DNA of 64,000 nt. Origin: Pedosphaera parvula Ellin514 (GTDB lineage Bacteria > Verrucomicrobiota > Verrucomicrobiia > Limisphaerales > Pedosphaeraceae). A model generated the notes under the pieces. That model was not told the DNA's origin. It worked only from the letters and a program-made list of their open reading frames with translations, and did not search any database. The stretch covers positions 241,797 to 305,796 of the forward strand of contig NZ_ABOX02000003.1 of NCBI RefSeq assembly GCF_000172555.1, given 5' to 3'. Each line of letters opens with the position of its first letter. Position 1 is the stretch's first letter. Below are positions 17,682-25,927 of the stretch, piece after piece. Both the position numbers and the translations under genes were made by a program.

Positions 17682-18098
17682 CTACCCTCTAATCCAGCCT
17701 TGCGGATAAGCCAGCATCAGATTGGTGAGATCTTTGACATGAACTGGTTTCGTAAGAAATGATTTGGCTCCCAGATGATAAGCCGTATTCACCAGATTCA
17801 TTTCGTGATAACCGCTTAACACCACCACCATCATCCTTTCGATCAGTCTTGTTTCCCGGAGCCAGGTCAATAGCGAAAGCCCATCCTTGCCTATGAGTTT
17901 TAAATCGAGGAATAGAATTGAAGGGAGCGGATACCGCACGCGATTGGCATAAGGTGGTTTGCCTTCCAAATATGTCATCGCTTCCTCCGACGACTGGAGC
18001 GCGATCACGGGATTAATCAGGTGAGCTTGAATGAACGTCTGTTTTACCAGCAAAACATCATTTTCATCATCCTCGACAATCAAAATCAGGTCTGACAT
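17682..18098 (-). CDS. Single-domain response regulator (receiver only)
   Basis: 138 aa from the ATG at 18098 (MSDLILIVEDDENDVLLVKQ). It is a complete receiver domain and nothing else: the acidic pair near residues 9-11, phosphoacceptor Asp65 in SILFLDLKLIGKDG, the Ser in VVVLSGYH and the Lys in FLTKPVHV. The pattern is closest to Rcp1-type receivers that pass phosphate to or from partner histidine kinases. No kinase is adjacent. It is followed at 4 bp by the membrane hypothetical protein. Confidence 0.9.
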   Translation of the reverse strand: MSDLILIVEDDENDVLLVKQTFIQAHLINPVIALQSSEEAMTYLEGKPPYANRVRYPLPSILFLDLKLIGKDGLSLLTWLRETRLIERMMVVVLSGYHEMNLVNTAYHLGAKSFLTKPVHVKDLTNLMLAYPQGWIRG

Positions 18099-18110
18099 AC
18101 GCTGATACAC

Positions 18111-18523
18111 TTATACTTTTAACTGGCTTGCGACTTCTGAATCCTCCCCCAGTCAATTGCCTTGTTTTTTCGATCGATGCACCGGTTCACTACAATGAAC
18201 GTTCTGACTAATTCACCCATCGAACATAATATACCTCTCGCAAAAACCTCCATCAGGTATAAACCGGAGCCGCTTCTGGGGAGAAAACCCTATCTGCCCC
18301 CTTATGCCTGGTTCTACTTACCTAAGTCTTTATCCGATCAGCGATTTATTGTCTTATTTCAGGACAATTCGTTCGACTTTGGAGGACATAGGAGGGCATC
18401 CAAAGGCTGTTAACGCCGTTCCAACGAAAATCACCCTCAAAAATTTGGCCATTTTCACGACAACAATAATCTAGCATTTCGAGTCCTGCATGGCACGACC
18501 ACTGCTAAGGTCCTAGTTGCGGT
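18111..18523. other. Gene-free stretch upstream of a pilin gene
   Basis: About 400 bp without a convincing gene. A plus-strand open frame at 18162-18413 has no SD and no protein-like pattern. A 7-bp inverted repeat CTTTGGA/TCCAAAG (18377-18405) has a long loop and is not interpreted. Confidence 0.4.
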
Positions 18524-18553
18524 TTGCAACAGGCAATCGTGAACAACTATAGA
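18524..18553 (+). promoter_or_regulatory. Candidate sigma-70 promoter of the pilin gene
   Basis: TTGCAA (18524-18529), an 18-bp spacer and TATAGA (18548-18553) would start transcription about 55 bp before the pilin ATG. Supported only by the match to consensus and position. Confidence 0.4.
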
Positions 18554-18615
18554 ACTCGTAATTAACCAGCCTGTCGCTCTTGTTCACACCGCTTAGCTGA
18601 AAGAACATAAGAACT

Positions 18616-18990
18616 ATGAAACTCAACAAGGTAACAAAAGCAGGCTTCACACTCGTCGAAATCATGATCGTGGTCGCCATCATCGGTCTCCTGGCCGCCA
18701 TCGCGATTCCGAACTTCGTCCGTGCCCGTACCACTGCCCAGCAAAATGCTTGCATCAACAATCTCCGTCAGATCGATGGCGCCAAGCAGCAATGGGCCCT
18801 GGAAACCAAGGCTGCTGCCACCGCCACCCCGGTGTTGACCGACATCCAGCCTTATCTGGGTCGCGGCACCAACGGCACCCAGCCTGCCTGCCCTCTGGAC
18901 TCTACTCAAACGGCAGCCGTCAGCTATAACATCAAGGACCTGCAGAACCCTCCGACTTGCCAGATGAACTCGAACCACATATTGCTGTAA
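18616..18990 (+). CDS. Type IV pilin/pseudopilin, small
   Basis: 124 aa. The leader MKLNKVTKAG is followed by FTLVEIMIVVAIIGLLAAIAIPNFV, the classic class III signal with Glu at +5 of the mature protein. The mature protein has a short soluble part with three Cys (ACINNLRQID ... ACPLDS ... TCQMNS), which may form a disulfide loop as in many pilins. It differs from the other pseudopilins here in its helix sequence and in lacking an H-X9-DG tail, and it is closer to PilA or GspG types. It is followed by a strong terminator, so it is a single-gene transcript and is probably well expressed. Confidence 0.92.
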   Translation: MKLNKVTKAGFTLVEIMIVVAIIGLLAAIAIPNFVRARTTAQQNACINNLRQIDGAKQQWALETKAAATATPVLTDIQPYLGRGTNGTQPACPLDSTQTAAVSYNIKDLQNPPTCQMNSNHILL

Positions 18991-19011
18991 TCCCAGGATT
19001 AATTTAATTGC

Positions 19012-19043
19012 AAGGCTCGGACGGAAGTCCGAGCCTTTTTTTT
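19012..19043 (+). terminator. Intrinsic terminator of the pilin gene
   Basis: AAGGCTCGGA (19012-19021) pairs perfectly with TCCGAGCCTT (19028-19037) around a 6-nt loop, followed by eight T. Lies 21 bp after the pilin stop. Confidence 0.92.
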
Positions 19044-19148
19044 GTACAATACGAAAGGCAAGACAAACGGTATTGCTTGAAACCAGTTCAAAAGCTGTGA
19101 TGGAAAACGGCTTTCCATCTCCGAAAGTTCCAACCCTTCCGCTGTTTT

Positions 19149-19796
19149 CTACCTCGTTCCGGAATCCGACGCCCGCAAAATCTGGAAGTGTTGTCCAAAC
19201 AACTCTCGATCTGCATCAGGCTTGCCACCGGTTGGTGATGCAGCCTCGGTCCCGTCAATGATCGCCTCCTGGACGAGCCTGGCCTCGATCATCTGAGCCA
19301 GCAACGTTCTGTCATTGCCAATTCCAGGCACATCTCCCAACGATGCGGTGGCGACCACCAGCACCGGAGGATATTGTAATGGCAATCCTGCGGCCGAAGC
19401 TTTATCCAGCAACGGAGCTCCTGCAAAAGAAACGACTGCCCCTGCGTCCGGAGATTTCTGAAGCGCTTCCAGGAAATCCGCGGCTTTCAATCCAACCTGT
19501 CCTGATTTCATCGGATCACCCACATTCACCGACTTGACACTGGCAATCGAAAATCCCTGCTTTGACAATGCAGCTTTAAAAGCCTTCTCCGCCAGCGATG
19601 TCGGTCCCCAACTCGCATCGGGATTAATCAGAATGATTTGCTTTTTCGCTCCCGCAGCCTTGGCAGTTTCTTCAGCCAACACCTTGCCGAGCGCCTCGCT
19701 GGGTGCCAACAACGCTTGCGTCTCCTTGGGAGTGCACCCGGCGACCATGAAGGATAAAATCGTTGCCGAAGCAAGGGCTGAAAGTGAAAAACGCAT
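19149..19796 (-). CDS. Putative lipoprotein of unknown function
   Basis: 215 aa from the ATG at 19796, chosen because it gives a clean lipoprotein signal: MRFSLSALASATILSFMVAGC, Cys21. The open frame runs further upstream but that part overlaps the preceding pilin gene and is not protein-like. The mature protein has an alternating alpha/beta pattern (KKQIILINPDASWGPTSLAEKAFKAALSKQGFSI, PVLVVATASLGDVPG) suggestive of a Rossmann-like or periplasmic-binding fold. It lies 22 bp after the pseudopilin gene on the same strand, so the two likely form a unit. Confidence 0.75.
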   Translation of the reverse strand: MRFSLSALASATILSFMVAGCTPKETQALLAPSEALGKVLAEETAKAAGAKKQIILINPDASWGPTSLAEKAFKAALSKQGFSIASVKSVNVGDPMKSGQVGLKAADFLEALQKSPDAGAVVSFAGAPLLDKASAAGLPLQYPPVLVVATASLGDVPGIGNDRTLLAQMIEARLVQEAIIDGTEAASPTGGKPDADRELFGQHFQILRASDSGTR

Positions 19797-19818
19797 ATTG
19801 AATGTGAATGGTTGCTGT

Positions 19819-20529
19819 TTAATCCGGCGCAAACTGATAATCATAACCTCCAGGAATATCCTTCGTGTTATAGGAAAAAGGGGCTCCCAATGCGCTGTTG
19901 TAATAAAGTCTGATGTAACTGGCATGGCCGTCAACGAAGCTGATGTTATTGACGGCATTTGTATAAGGAATGTTTGCCTTGCCGGTCAGACTCTTGTGCC
20001 ACGAATAGCCCCAATGAATAGGCCATTCTCCTGCGAAGAAGGTGCGACTGGGATGTTGCACCCGCGCCAGCGTAACACCCAACAAATTGTTCATGTTACC
20101 GCCGTTATCGCAGCCGTTGAAAACGTAACTGCCATAATCGAGCGTGGGATTCATGTAATGAGGCTGCAGATAGGCAGGATTGGGTGCCCATCCCCGGTCT
20201 TTCGGACAGGCGAACAAGGTATCATTGGTGGATGAGGGCCCTTTCAGGCCCGCATACGGTTTTGCCAATTCCTTGTACCACCACCAAATGTCCTGGACCA
20301 CCCCGCTCACCATGACACTATCCCGTACGGGCATTTTATCCTGGCTGTCACCAGCATATAGCACCATGCACAAGTTGATCTGCTTGAGATTGCTCAGGCA
20401 CTTGGTCTGAATTGATTTGGCCTTGGCCGCTGCCAGCGCGGGAAGCAACAATCCAGCCAGGATGGCAATGATTGCAATCACTACCAGCAATTCAATCAGG
20501 GTGAATCCCCTGTTTCTCCAGCTTTTCAT
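19819..20529 (-). CDS. Pseudopilin-like secreted protein
   Basis: 236 aa. Leader MKSWRNRG, then [30 protein letters not shown]. The soluble domain contains paired Cys ([20 protein letters not shown]) and ends with [23 protein letters not shown] lies 13 bp before the ATG. The VDGHASY end is the remnant of the H-X9-DG pattern but its His is farther away. The lipoprotein gene follows at 22 bp. Secreted or surface-displayed by a prepilin peptidase-dependent route; function unknown. Confidence 0.85.
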   Translation of the reverse strand: MKSWRNRGFTLIELLVVIAIIAILAGLLLPALAAAKAKSIQTKCLSNLKQINLCMVLYAGDSQDKMPVRDSVMVSGVVQDIWWWYKELAKPYAGLKGPSSTNDTLFACPKDRGWAPNPAYLQPHYMNPTLDYGSYVFNGCDNGGNMNNLLGVTLARVQHPSRTFFAGEWPIHWGYSWHKSLTGKANIPYTNAVNNISFVDGHASYIRLYYNSALGAPFSYNTKDIPGGYDYQFAPD

Positions 20530-20814
20530 AAACCTGTTCCCTTCAGCTTAGACGGACATGATGAACATGGCTCGCTAATTTCGACTAAATGCATTCAGTA
20601 ACAATGGGGTTCTTGAAAGAGACTGCCAACGGGCTGAAGATTTGACAAGTTTCTTTACGGAAACCGAATGCATTCGATCCAGTTCTGGCATTCTCCCCAT
20701 CCTCTTCCTCGGTTGACACTGTATGAAAGTGTGCCAACGGTACTTTGAGTCGGAGCATTTTAAAAACGCCATCAACCAGGCGCTAACATTTAATCAAATT
20801 GACAAGGGAAAATT

Positions 20815-21768
20815 ATGCCAACCACAATGACTTCCACCATGAAAGCCGTTCGTATCCATTCCTTCGGCGGACCTGACGTGCTCCGCTACGAAGATGTTTC
20901 CGTTCCGGAACCCAAAAGCAACGAACTTCTCATCCGTGTTCACGCTGCCGGTGTCAACCCGGTCGATTGGAAGATTCGCGAAGGGCATTTGGGCCAAATC
21001 CCGCTCCCATCCGTCTTGGGAAGCGACTTCGCCGGAGCCGTCGAAGCCACCGGCTCAGACGTAAAAGGTTTTCGCACTGGCGACTCCGTCTTCGGCATCG
21101 TCTCGGACGACAGCGGCGGTTACGCCGAATACGCCGTGGCTCCTGACTCTCAAGTGGCCCGCATTCCCAAGGGACTTGATTTCCTCCACGCCGCCGCCCT
21201 GCCCGTCGCCTCAATCACCCCCTGGCAGGCCCTCTTCGACATTGCCCAACTTCAAAAAGGTCAAAAAGTATTGATCCACGCAGCCGCTGGGGGCGTCGGC
21301 AGTTTCGCCGTCCAATTCGCCAAATGGAAGGGTGCGTATGTCATCGGCACCGCCTCCGCCCAAACTACGGATTACGTGAAAAGCCTCGGAGCGGACGAAG
21401 TTATCGACTATCGAAAAACCAAATTTGAAGATGTCGTCCGCGACGTTGATGTCGTCCTCGATACCCAGGGCGGCGACACTCAGGAACGCTCCTGGCGCGT
21501 CATCAAACCCGGCGGCATTTTGGTTTCCATTGTCAGTCCCCCTCCGAAGGAAAAACCCACCGCTCCCGGTGTCCGCGGCGTCTTCCTCAGCAGCAAACCG
21601 CGTGGCGATGAATTCGCTCAAATCGCCGACCTCGTCGCTCGCGGCATCGTCAAGGTGAACATCGAAACCGTCTTCCCGTTGAAAGATGCCCGCAAAGCCC
21701 AGGAACTCAGCCAATCCGGCCACGCCCACGGCAAAATCGTCCTCACCACCGAAGCTGAAAGCCATTAG
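20815..21768 (+). CDS. NADPH:quinone oxidoreductase-like protein (MDR family)
   Basis: 317 aa. The N-terminal GroES-like part (MKAVRIHSFGGPDVLRYEDVSVPEP ... LLIRVHAAGVNPVDWKIREG ... LGSDFAGAVEATGSDV) is followed by a Rossmann domain with the nucleotide-binding AAAGGVGSFAVQFAKWKGAYVIG. The catalytic and structural zinc Cys residues of true alcohol dehydrogenases are absent, as in the zinc-independent quinone oxidoreductase/enone reductase branch. It reduces quinones or enones using NADPH, by family knowledge. AAGGGAA lies 6 bp before the ATG. No functional link to neighbours is seen. Confidence 0.92.
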   Translation: MPTTMTSTMKAVRIHSFGGPDVLRYEDVSVPEPKSNELLIRVHAAGVNPVDWKIREGHLGQIPLPSVLGSDFAGAVEATGSDVKGFRTGDSVFGIVSDDSGGYAEYAVAPDSQVARIPKGLDFLHAAALPVASITPWQALFDIAQLQKGQKVLIHAAAGGVGSFAVQFAKWKGAYVIGTASAQTTDYVKSLGADEVIDYRKTKFEDVVRDVDVVLDTQGGDTQERSWRVIKPGGILVSIVSPPPKEKPTAPGVRGVFLSSKPRGDEFAQIADLVARGIVKVNIETVFPLKDARKAQELSQSGHAHGKIVLTTEAESH

Positions 21769-21891
21769 CCACTGCAGTTTCTCAGTTCAAATACGGACCA
21801 TCCAAAAGCCACTGCTCGGCATGGCCGCAGGACCGCCGCACTTATAACCCGCCATCCCCAGTTACCTCCCAAGCTCCGTCAGGAGCGGCAC

Positions 21892-22332
21892 ATGAACCAG
21901 GTTGGATGGATGTGCAGCGTATTCACGCTCGGAAGAATTTCTTCTGGACAGGGATTGGACACAAACTACGGTAGTATCCAAGTCGCAAATGTGAATCGCC
22001 AACAACAACTCCAAGAGCTCACGAGCCATCTTTCGCATCTGGTTGAAATTCTTCGCCTCGATCGCGCTTGCCAGTGGCGGCCAAACTTCGAGCGATGCTT
22101 GGAGCAGGCGAATTCGCTGCTTTCGTCCGGGTTCACACGAGAAGACCATGTCGACCTTGCGGTATCCATCATACACGTTTACAGCGGCGGCATGGGTAGT
22201 TTCAACGATTACGCACCATGCACGTACGATCCTGAGACTGGACGCTACACCGAAATTCCGGGTACGGCTGAATTTGGCGACTTTGCAGACAAAGTTTATA
22301 ACGCAGCACTTTCATTGCGAGTTGTGGGATAA
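21892..22332 (+). CDS. Small protein with a GGMGSFND motif (DUF6966-like)
   Basis: 146 aa. AGGAG (21881-21885) sits 6 nt before the ATG, which supports this start. The C-terminal half VDLAVSIIHVYSGGMGSFNDYAP is like the GGMGS(F/L)ND signature I associate with DUF6966, a small family of unknown function; this is a recollection rather than a search result. The N-terminal half is helical (LQELTSHLSHLVEILRLD). It precedes a TPR protein by 57 bp on the same strand. No signal peptide. Confidence 0.65.
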   Translation: MNQVGWMCSVFTLGRISSGQGLDTNYGSIQVANVNRQQQLQELTSHLSHLVEILRLDRACQWRPNFERCLEQANSLLSSGFTREDHVDLAVSIIHVYSGGMGSFNDYAPCTYDPETGRYTEIPGTAEFGDFADKVYNAALSLRVVG

Positions 22333-22389
22333 GTCGCTTAAACTCGTTCAGCTTGACGCCGAATTGTTAAAACCTTGGCTTCGATCCTC

Positions 22390-22896
22390 ATGACTGAATC
22401 GGATTACATCAAAAAGATTAGTTATCAGTGGCCACGCATGCGCGCCAAATCCGCAGACGACCTGCTTCCGCTGGTCGAGGAGGCTATTCGTGCTTATCCA
22501 ACCTCAGCAAAGCTTCACTGCATGCGCGGTGATCTGATCCAACTCTCGGATGGTCCCGGCTATGGGTTGGAGGATGCAGCGGCTTCCTACGAGCAGGCTC
22601 TCAAGGTGGATGCCAATTTTGCAGAAGCCCACGAGTCCATCGGTTATTACTGCGACGTCATCAGCCATGACCTGCAACTCGCCGAGGCAGCATTTCGCCG
22701 AGCCATCGAACTGGGAGCAGGCGTGGACAGCTATGTTGGACTGGCGCGCGTCCTTGCCGAGCTTGGACATGACACTCAGGCGATTCTTAAATTTCTCGAC
22801 GGGTGTCCATTTCGCGATTCAGCCAAGATTCTTGAAATTCGCTCAGAAATTGAAAAGGAGACGTGGAAGCCAAAGGCAGGCCCAACGAAGAAATAA
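22390..22896 (+). CDS. TPR-repeat protein
   Basis: 168 aa from the ATG at 22390 (MTESDYIKKIS); a TTG at 22375 would add five residues. At least three tetratricopeptide-like helix pairs can be read: LLPLVEEAIRAYPTSAKLHCMRGDLIQ, AAASYEQALKVDANFAEAHESIGYY and AEAAFRRAIELGAGVDSYVGLARVLAELGH. No signal peptide, so probably a cytoplasmic scaffold. It lies between the GGMGSFND protein and the Sel1-repeat protein on the same strand, and the three may be one transcript. Confidence 0.82.
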   Translation: MTESDYIKKISYQWPRMRAKSADDLLPLVEEAIRAYPTSAKLHCMRGDLIQLSDGPGYGLEDAAASYEQALKVDANFAEAHESIGYYCDVISHDLQLAEAAFRRAIELGAGVDSYVGLARVLAELGHDTQAILKFLDGCPFRDSAKILEIRSEIEKETWKPKAGPTKK

Positions 22897-22978
22897 GTCA
22901 ACATTCCGTTTTCCTAACCCTGAGCATCCTTTACAAATCCCAACTGAAGCCTATATTCCGAGCAACAAAGGTTGCCTC

Positions 22979-23842
22979 ATGGCGGGGAAACGACTTCAAA
23001 CAATAATCTGCGCGCTCTGCATCAGCGTCCTCCTGTTCGCTTCTCCTTGCAAGTCTGCCTGGTTTCTCATCACCGCCCAATCCGACGAGCAACTCCGGCT
23101 GAGCCTCTTCACCAACGGCGTCTGGCGCGCTGGCGCCGAGCCTTATCGCGTCGTTGATGGCGTTACTTACGATCTGCATCCGCTGATCAATTATCTCGGC
23201 TGGGCCGCGAGTCCTCCCGTAACGCCGCAACGCGCGCAATTCCTCGAAGCCACCATCAACGATCGTCCGCTCAGGGATTGGTGCCTGCTTTTCGGAATTG
23301 TTCAGGAAGGCTCGGGCAACGACCTCGTCATTCTGCAACGCTACGAAATGCCCGACATGCAGGGCGATTCCCAACTCGTCGCACTCAAAAACTTTCCCGG
23401 CACACGCAGCCTCTTGGCGGGAACCCACATCGCCGCCTTTGCCAGACTGGAAGGCACCATTGCTTACAGCTCTTCCCGCAGCCGCTCGGTCATGGAGGTT
23501 TACGATTTCGGCACTCCGCCCAACGATGCCGAACGCGCCCTCGCCATGCTTGAATCGAAAAATAAAATCGATGCCAGCTACCAGCAATATCATCAAGCCA
23601 TCCTCCGCCAAAAAGCTGAACGGGAGAGAAAATCCGCTGCGGTAAAACAACGAGTCATCGAGTTCAAAAAGGAGGCGGCCACCAATGATTTCGTCTACGC
23701 CCAGTTCGATCTCGGTTTGCTCTACCTTAAAGGTGATGGCGTGAAGGCAGACAAGGATTTAGCCGGCTATTGGTTGAACCGAGCCGCCGCCCACGGCAAC
23801 AGCGAAGCCGCGCAGGAATTGGAAAAGCACTTCTCCCCTTAG
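22979..23842 (+). CDS. Secreted protein with C-terminal Sel1-like repeat
   Basis: 287 aa from the ATG at 22979, with AAAGG 7 nt before it; the open frame extends far upstream but that part lies over the TPR gene in another frame. A signal peptide (MAGKRLQTIICALCISVLLFASPCKSA) is followed by a domain of unknown type and then a charged coiled region (ILRQKAERERKSAAVKQRVIEFKKEA). It ends in one Sel1 repeat, AQFDLGLLYLKGDGVKADKDLAGYWLNRAAAHGNSEA. Such repeats mediate protein contacts. Probably periplasmic. Confidence 0.8.
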   Translation: MAGKRLQTIICALCISVLLFASPCKSAWFLITAQSDEQLRLSLFTNGVWRAGAEPYRVVDGVTYDLHPLINYLGWAASPPVTPQRAQFLEATINDRPLRDWCLLFGIVQEGSGNDLVILQRYEMPDMQGDSQLVALKNFPGTRSLLAGTHIAAFARLEGTIAYSSSRSRSVMEVYDFGTPPNDAERALAMLESKNKIDASYQQYHQAILRQKAERERKSAAVKQRVIEFKKEAATNDFVYAQFDLGLLYLKGDGVKADKDLAGYWLNRAAAHGNSEAAQELEKHFSP

Positions 23843-23877
23843 TTTTTCACTCCTTTGATTCAGGAGATTTTTCGACT

Positions 23878-23906
23878 AAAAAGCCAGTCCCTTGCGAGAC
23901 TGGCTT
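23878..23906 (-). terminator. Intrinsic terminator of the WXXGXW-repeat gene
   Basis: AAGCCAGTC (23881-23889) pairs with GACTGGCTT (23898-23906). Read on the minus strand, the stem is followed by a run of five T. It lies 82 bp beyond the stop of the minus-strand gene, and may also stop transcription from the plus-strand Sel1 gene. Confidence 0.8.
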
Positions 23907-23987
23907 GCCTGCCTTCCTGATATTTTCAATTAAGACGCTGCTGTAAAAACAAGGTTACATTGTCCCGCTCAAATCCTGCGGCAGCTT

Positions 23988-24710
23988 TTACCGCCAATGA
24001 CCGCCCACCCAAACATAGCCACGACCGTGGTGTCCCCAGTATCCACCCACGTAAACTGCGCTTGGCCGTGGACGGATGATATAGCTTCCACCAATCCAGA
24101 CATACGCTCCGCCTCGCCATGACCAATAACCCGGGGTCCAGTAATAATCGGGTCCGGGAGCCGCCGGAATGACCTCCACTTGTGCAGGCGGGGGCTCGGT
24201 TTGAACCATAACCGGCTGCTGTGGTTGGACTGGCGCTGGCTGTGCAACCTGTGGCGCCTGGTTTGCTGGTGGCGGCGCAACCGTCGTTGGCTGTGGTTGG
24301 ACTGGCGGTTGATTTCCAGCAACGTAAGCCTTCTGATCGTAAGTATACTGCCCCTGCTGATTCTGTGGTGAAGCAACCGGTACCGCCTGCTTCTGCAAGG
24401 CGGTGTCATGATTCAACATCGCGGTCAGAACCGGCGAAGAAATACCACTATCCTTCAAAGCGAGCACATCCTTCGCCGAGAGGTTATAACTGGATTGTGC
24501 GTTTTTGACATAAGCCAGAACCACCTCATCGCCCACCCCCGATTGGGAGAGTTTGACCACCTCGGCCGCACTGGGCGGCAGGCTGGCTGGCGCAGCCAAA
24601 ACATTAGTGGCCGGTAGGGTGACTGCCGGCGTGCTTTCCTGTGAATAGGCAGAAAATAACGGCAACGCCACTCCTGCTATCATTCCAATCCATTGAACTT
24701 TCTTATACAT
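23988..24710 (-). CDS. Secreted Pro/Gln-rich protein with WXXGXW-type C-terminus
   Basis: 240 aa. Signal peptide (MYKKVQWIGMIAGVALPLFSAYS). Residues about 45-105 form a helical domain (AAEVVKLSQSGVGDEVVLAYVKNAQSSYNLSAKDVLALKDSGIS) also seen in other verrucomicrobial surface proteins. A low-complexity Pro/Gln/Val linker follows (about 115-180). The C-terminus has repeated Trp/Tyr-Gly units, YYWTPGYWSW, YVWIGGSYI, YVGGYWGHHGRGYVWVGGHW, the YXWGXW/WXXGXW repeat. Probably cell-envelope associated. It is transcribed alone, with a terminator downstream. Confidence 0.85.
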   Translation of the reverse strand: MYKKVQWIGMIAGVALPLFSAYSQESTPAVTLPATNVLAAPASLPPSAAEVVKLSQSGVGDEVVLAYVKNAQSSYNLSAKDVLALKDSGISSPVLTAMLNHDTALQKQAVPVASPQNQQGQYTYDQKAYVAGNQPPVQPQPTTVAPPPANQAPQVAQPAPVQPQQPVMVQTEPPPAQVEVIPAAPGPDYYWTPGYWSWRGGAYVWIGGSYIIRPRPSAVYVGGYWGHHGRGYVWVGGHWR

Positions 24711-24871
24711 ATTTTTTTGTTAAAGTTCTAAACCATTCGACTTCGGTTAAAACCAAATATTCAGACCCGAAACAACCATTTTGGTTACACTTTAAAAGAG
24801 CTTATCCCAGGGTCCACGCAGCGATCTCGCGAAAGAACATTATGACATGCTCACTGCCTTCGCCGCCCAAG

Positions 24872-24900
24872 AAAAAAGCCAGTCCCACTCAGGACTGGCC
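24872..24900 (-). terminator. Intrinsic terminator of a small membrane protein gene
   Basis: GCCAGTCC (24878-24885) pairs with GGACTGGC (24892-24899); on the minus strand it is followed by six T. The stem core resembles the terminator at 23878-23906, with the same GCCAGTC. Confidence 0.85.
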
Positions 24901-24957
24901 CAAACCCACGAACAAAATGAAACCCTAATAATCCGACGACTGCAAAATGAACTATAT

Positions 24958-25194
24958 TCAATCCTGATTCGAAACCGCCTCATCGAGCAGGAAAGGTTGG
25001 TCAGAAACCAAAGTTCCCTTCGGTTCCGAACTACTATTTCCGCTCCCTTTTCCTGCCTTCAGACGGTCAGTAGTGAGGGCCATAAAAAATGTGACAATAC
25101 AGGCACCAATCAAAAAACGGAATAACATCGGATGAGCACCTTCGAAGGTTCTCAACAGATTAAGCATTCCATAATTGATTTCACTGATATCCAT
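24958..25194 (-). CDS. Small single-pass membrane protein
   Basis: 78 aa. One hydrophobic helix (about residues 25-40, FRFLIGACIVTFFMAL) is flanked by a short acidic N-terminus and a Ser/Lys-rich C-terminal tail. CAGGAAA lies 8 bp before the ATG and a good terminator follows 58 bp after the stop, which supports a real monocistronic gene. No family is recognised. Confidence 0.68.
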   Translation of the reverse strand: MDISEINYGMLNLLRTFEGAHPMLFRFLIGACIVTFFMALTTDRLKAGKGSGNSSSEPKGTLVSDQPFLLDEAVSNQD

Positions 25195-25494
25195 TTTTTA
25201 TTTCCTGCTTGTTTGGACGCTCGAAAAGCAAAAGTGTTCGATCTTTAGTAACATTTTTTTCGCTTTCTTTGAAAATTTTCGGGCTAACTGAATTCGTGAG
25301 CCAGAACTCCTTCCTTCCTTCCTGAACCGCCCAGGAACTCACTTTTAAAAAGCTGGAATCTTACGAATTTTTGGTGGACTATCGCGGTAACACAACGGAG
25401 AAGGAAAAGCATGTTTGGGCAGACGATTTAAAATCCTTGCGTCAAGGATTCGTCAACTGCAGGACAGCATTCTTGCTTCTCCACCCTACGGACT
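25195..25494. other. Gene-free divergent region
   Basis: 300 bp between two divergently transcribed small genes. It is AT-rich near 25240-25290 and probably holds both promoters. No site is clear enough to name. Confidence 0.4.
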
Positions 25495-25923
25495 ATGAAA
25501 AAAATTCTATTCTCAGCAATTGCCTCCCTCTGGCTGGCTGGCCTCGTCGTTTCACCAGTTTTTGCCGGCGACCTCGAAAACCTCAGCGGCAAATGGACCA
25601 CCAAACGCAAAAGCGCTGAAGGTTCCCTCACACAGACGCTGGAAATCAAGAAGGACAAATTCGTCTTTAAAATCGTCGGCGCGGATGACACCAGTGTTTT
25701 ATACGCTGAAGGTGATGTCAAAGCGGAGAAAAGCGGCCCCTTGCAGTACCTGGCCTTCACTCACATCAAAGGCGGTAAAAATTCCGACGACCTCCAATCT
25801 GTAGACGATGATCGTATCTGTATCTATCGGTTGGAGGACGGAAAGTTTTACGTGGGAGTTAATTTCGACAAGGAACGTGACAAAGCCCCTTACGTCGAAA
25901 CCTACACCAAGGCCGAAAAATAA
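25495..25923 (+). CDS. Small secreted protein of unknown family
   Basis: 142 aa. Signal peptide MKKILFSAIASLWLAGLVVSPVFA. The mature part begins GDLENLSGKWTTKRKSAEGSLTQTLEIKKDKFVFKIVGADD, a pattern like the small planctomycete/verrucomicrobial beta-barrel proteins that open with L.GxW. This lipocalin-like reading is an inference. The rest is charged and hydrophilic. The gene converges with the aminotransferase, whose stop is 4 bp away. Confidence 0.75.
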   Translation: MKKILFSAIASLWLAGLVVSPVFAGDLENLSGKWTTKRKSAEGSLTQTLEIKKDKFVFKIVGADDTSVLYAEGDVKAEKSGPLQYLAFTHIKGGKNSDDLQSVDDDRICIYRLEDGKFYVGVNFDKERDKAPYVETYTKAEK

Positions 25924-25927
25924 ACTT

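Noticed and set aside
18377..18405. CTTTGGA/TCCAAAG inverted repeat
   Set aside because: Only 7 bp with a 15-nt loop and far from any start codon; such pairs are expected by chance.
22550..22978. Long upstream extension of the Sel1-protein frame
   Set aside because: It overlaps the TPR gene in another frame and has no protein-like pattern; the ATG at 22979 with its signal peptide and AAAGG is a better start.
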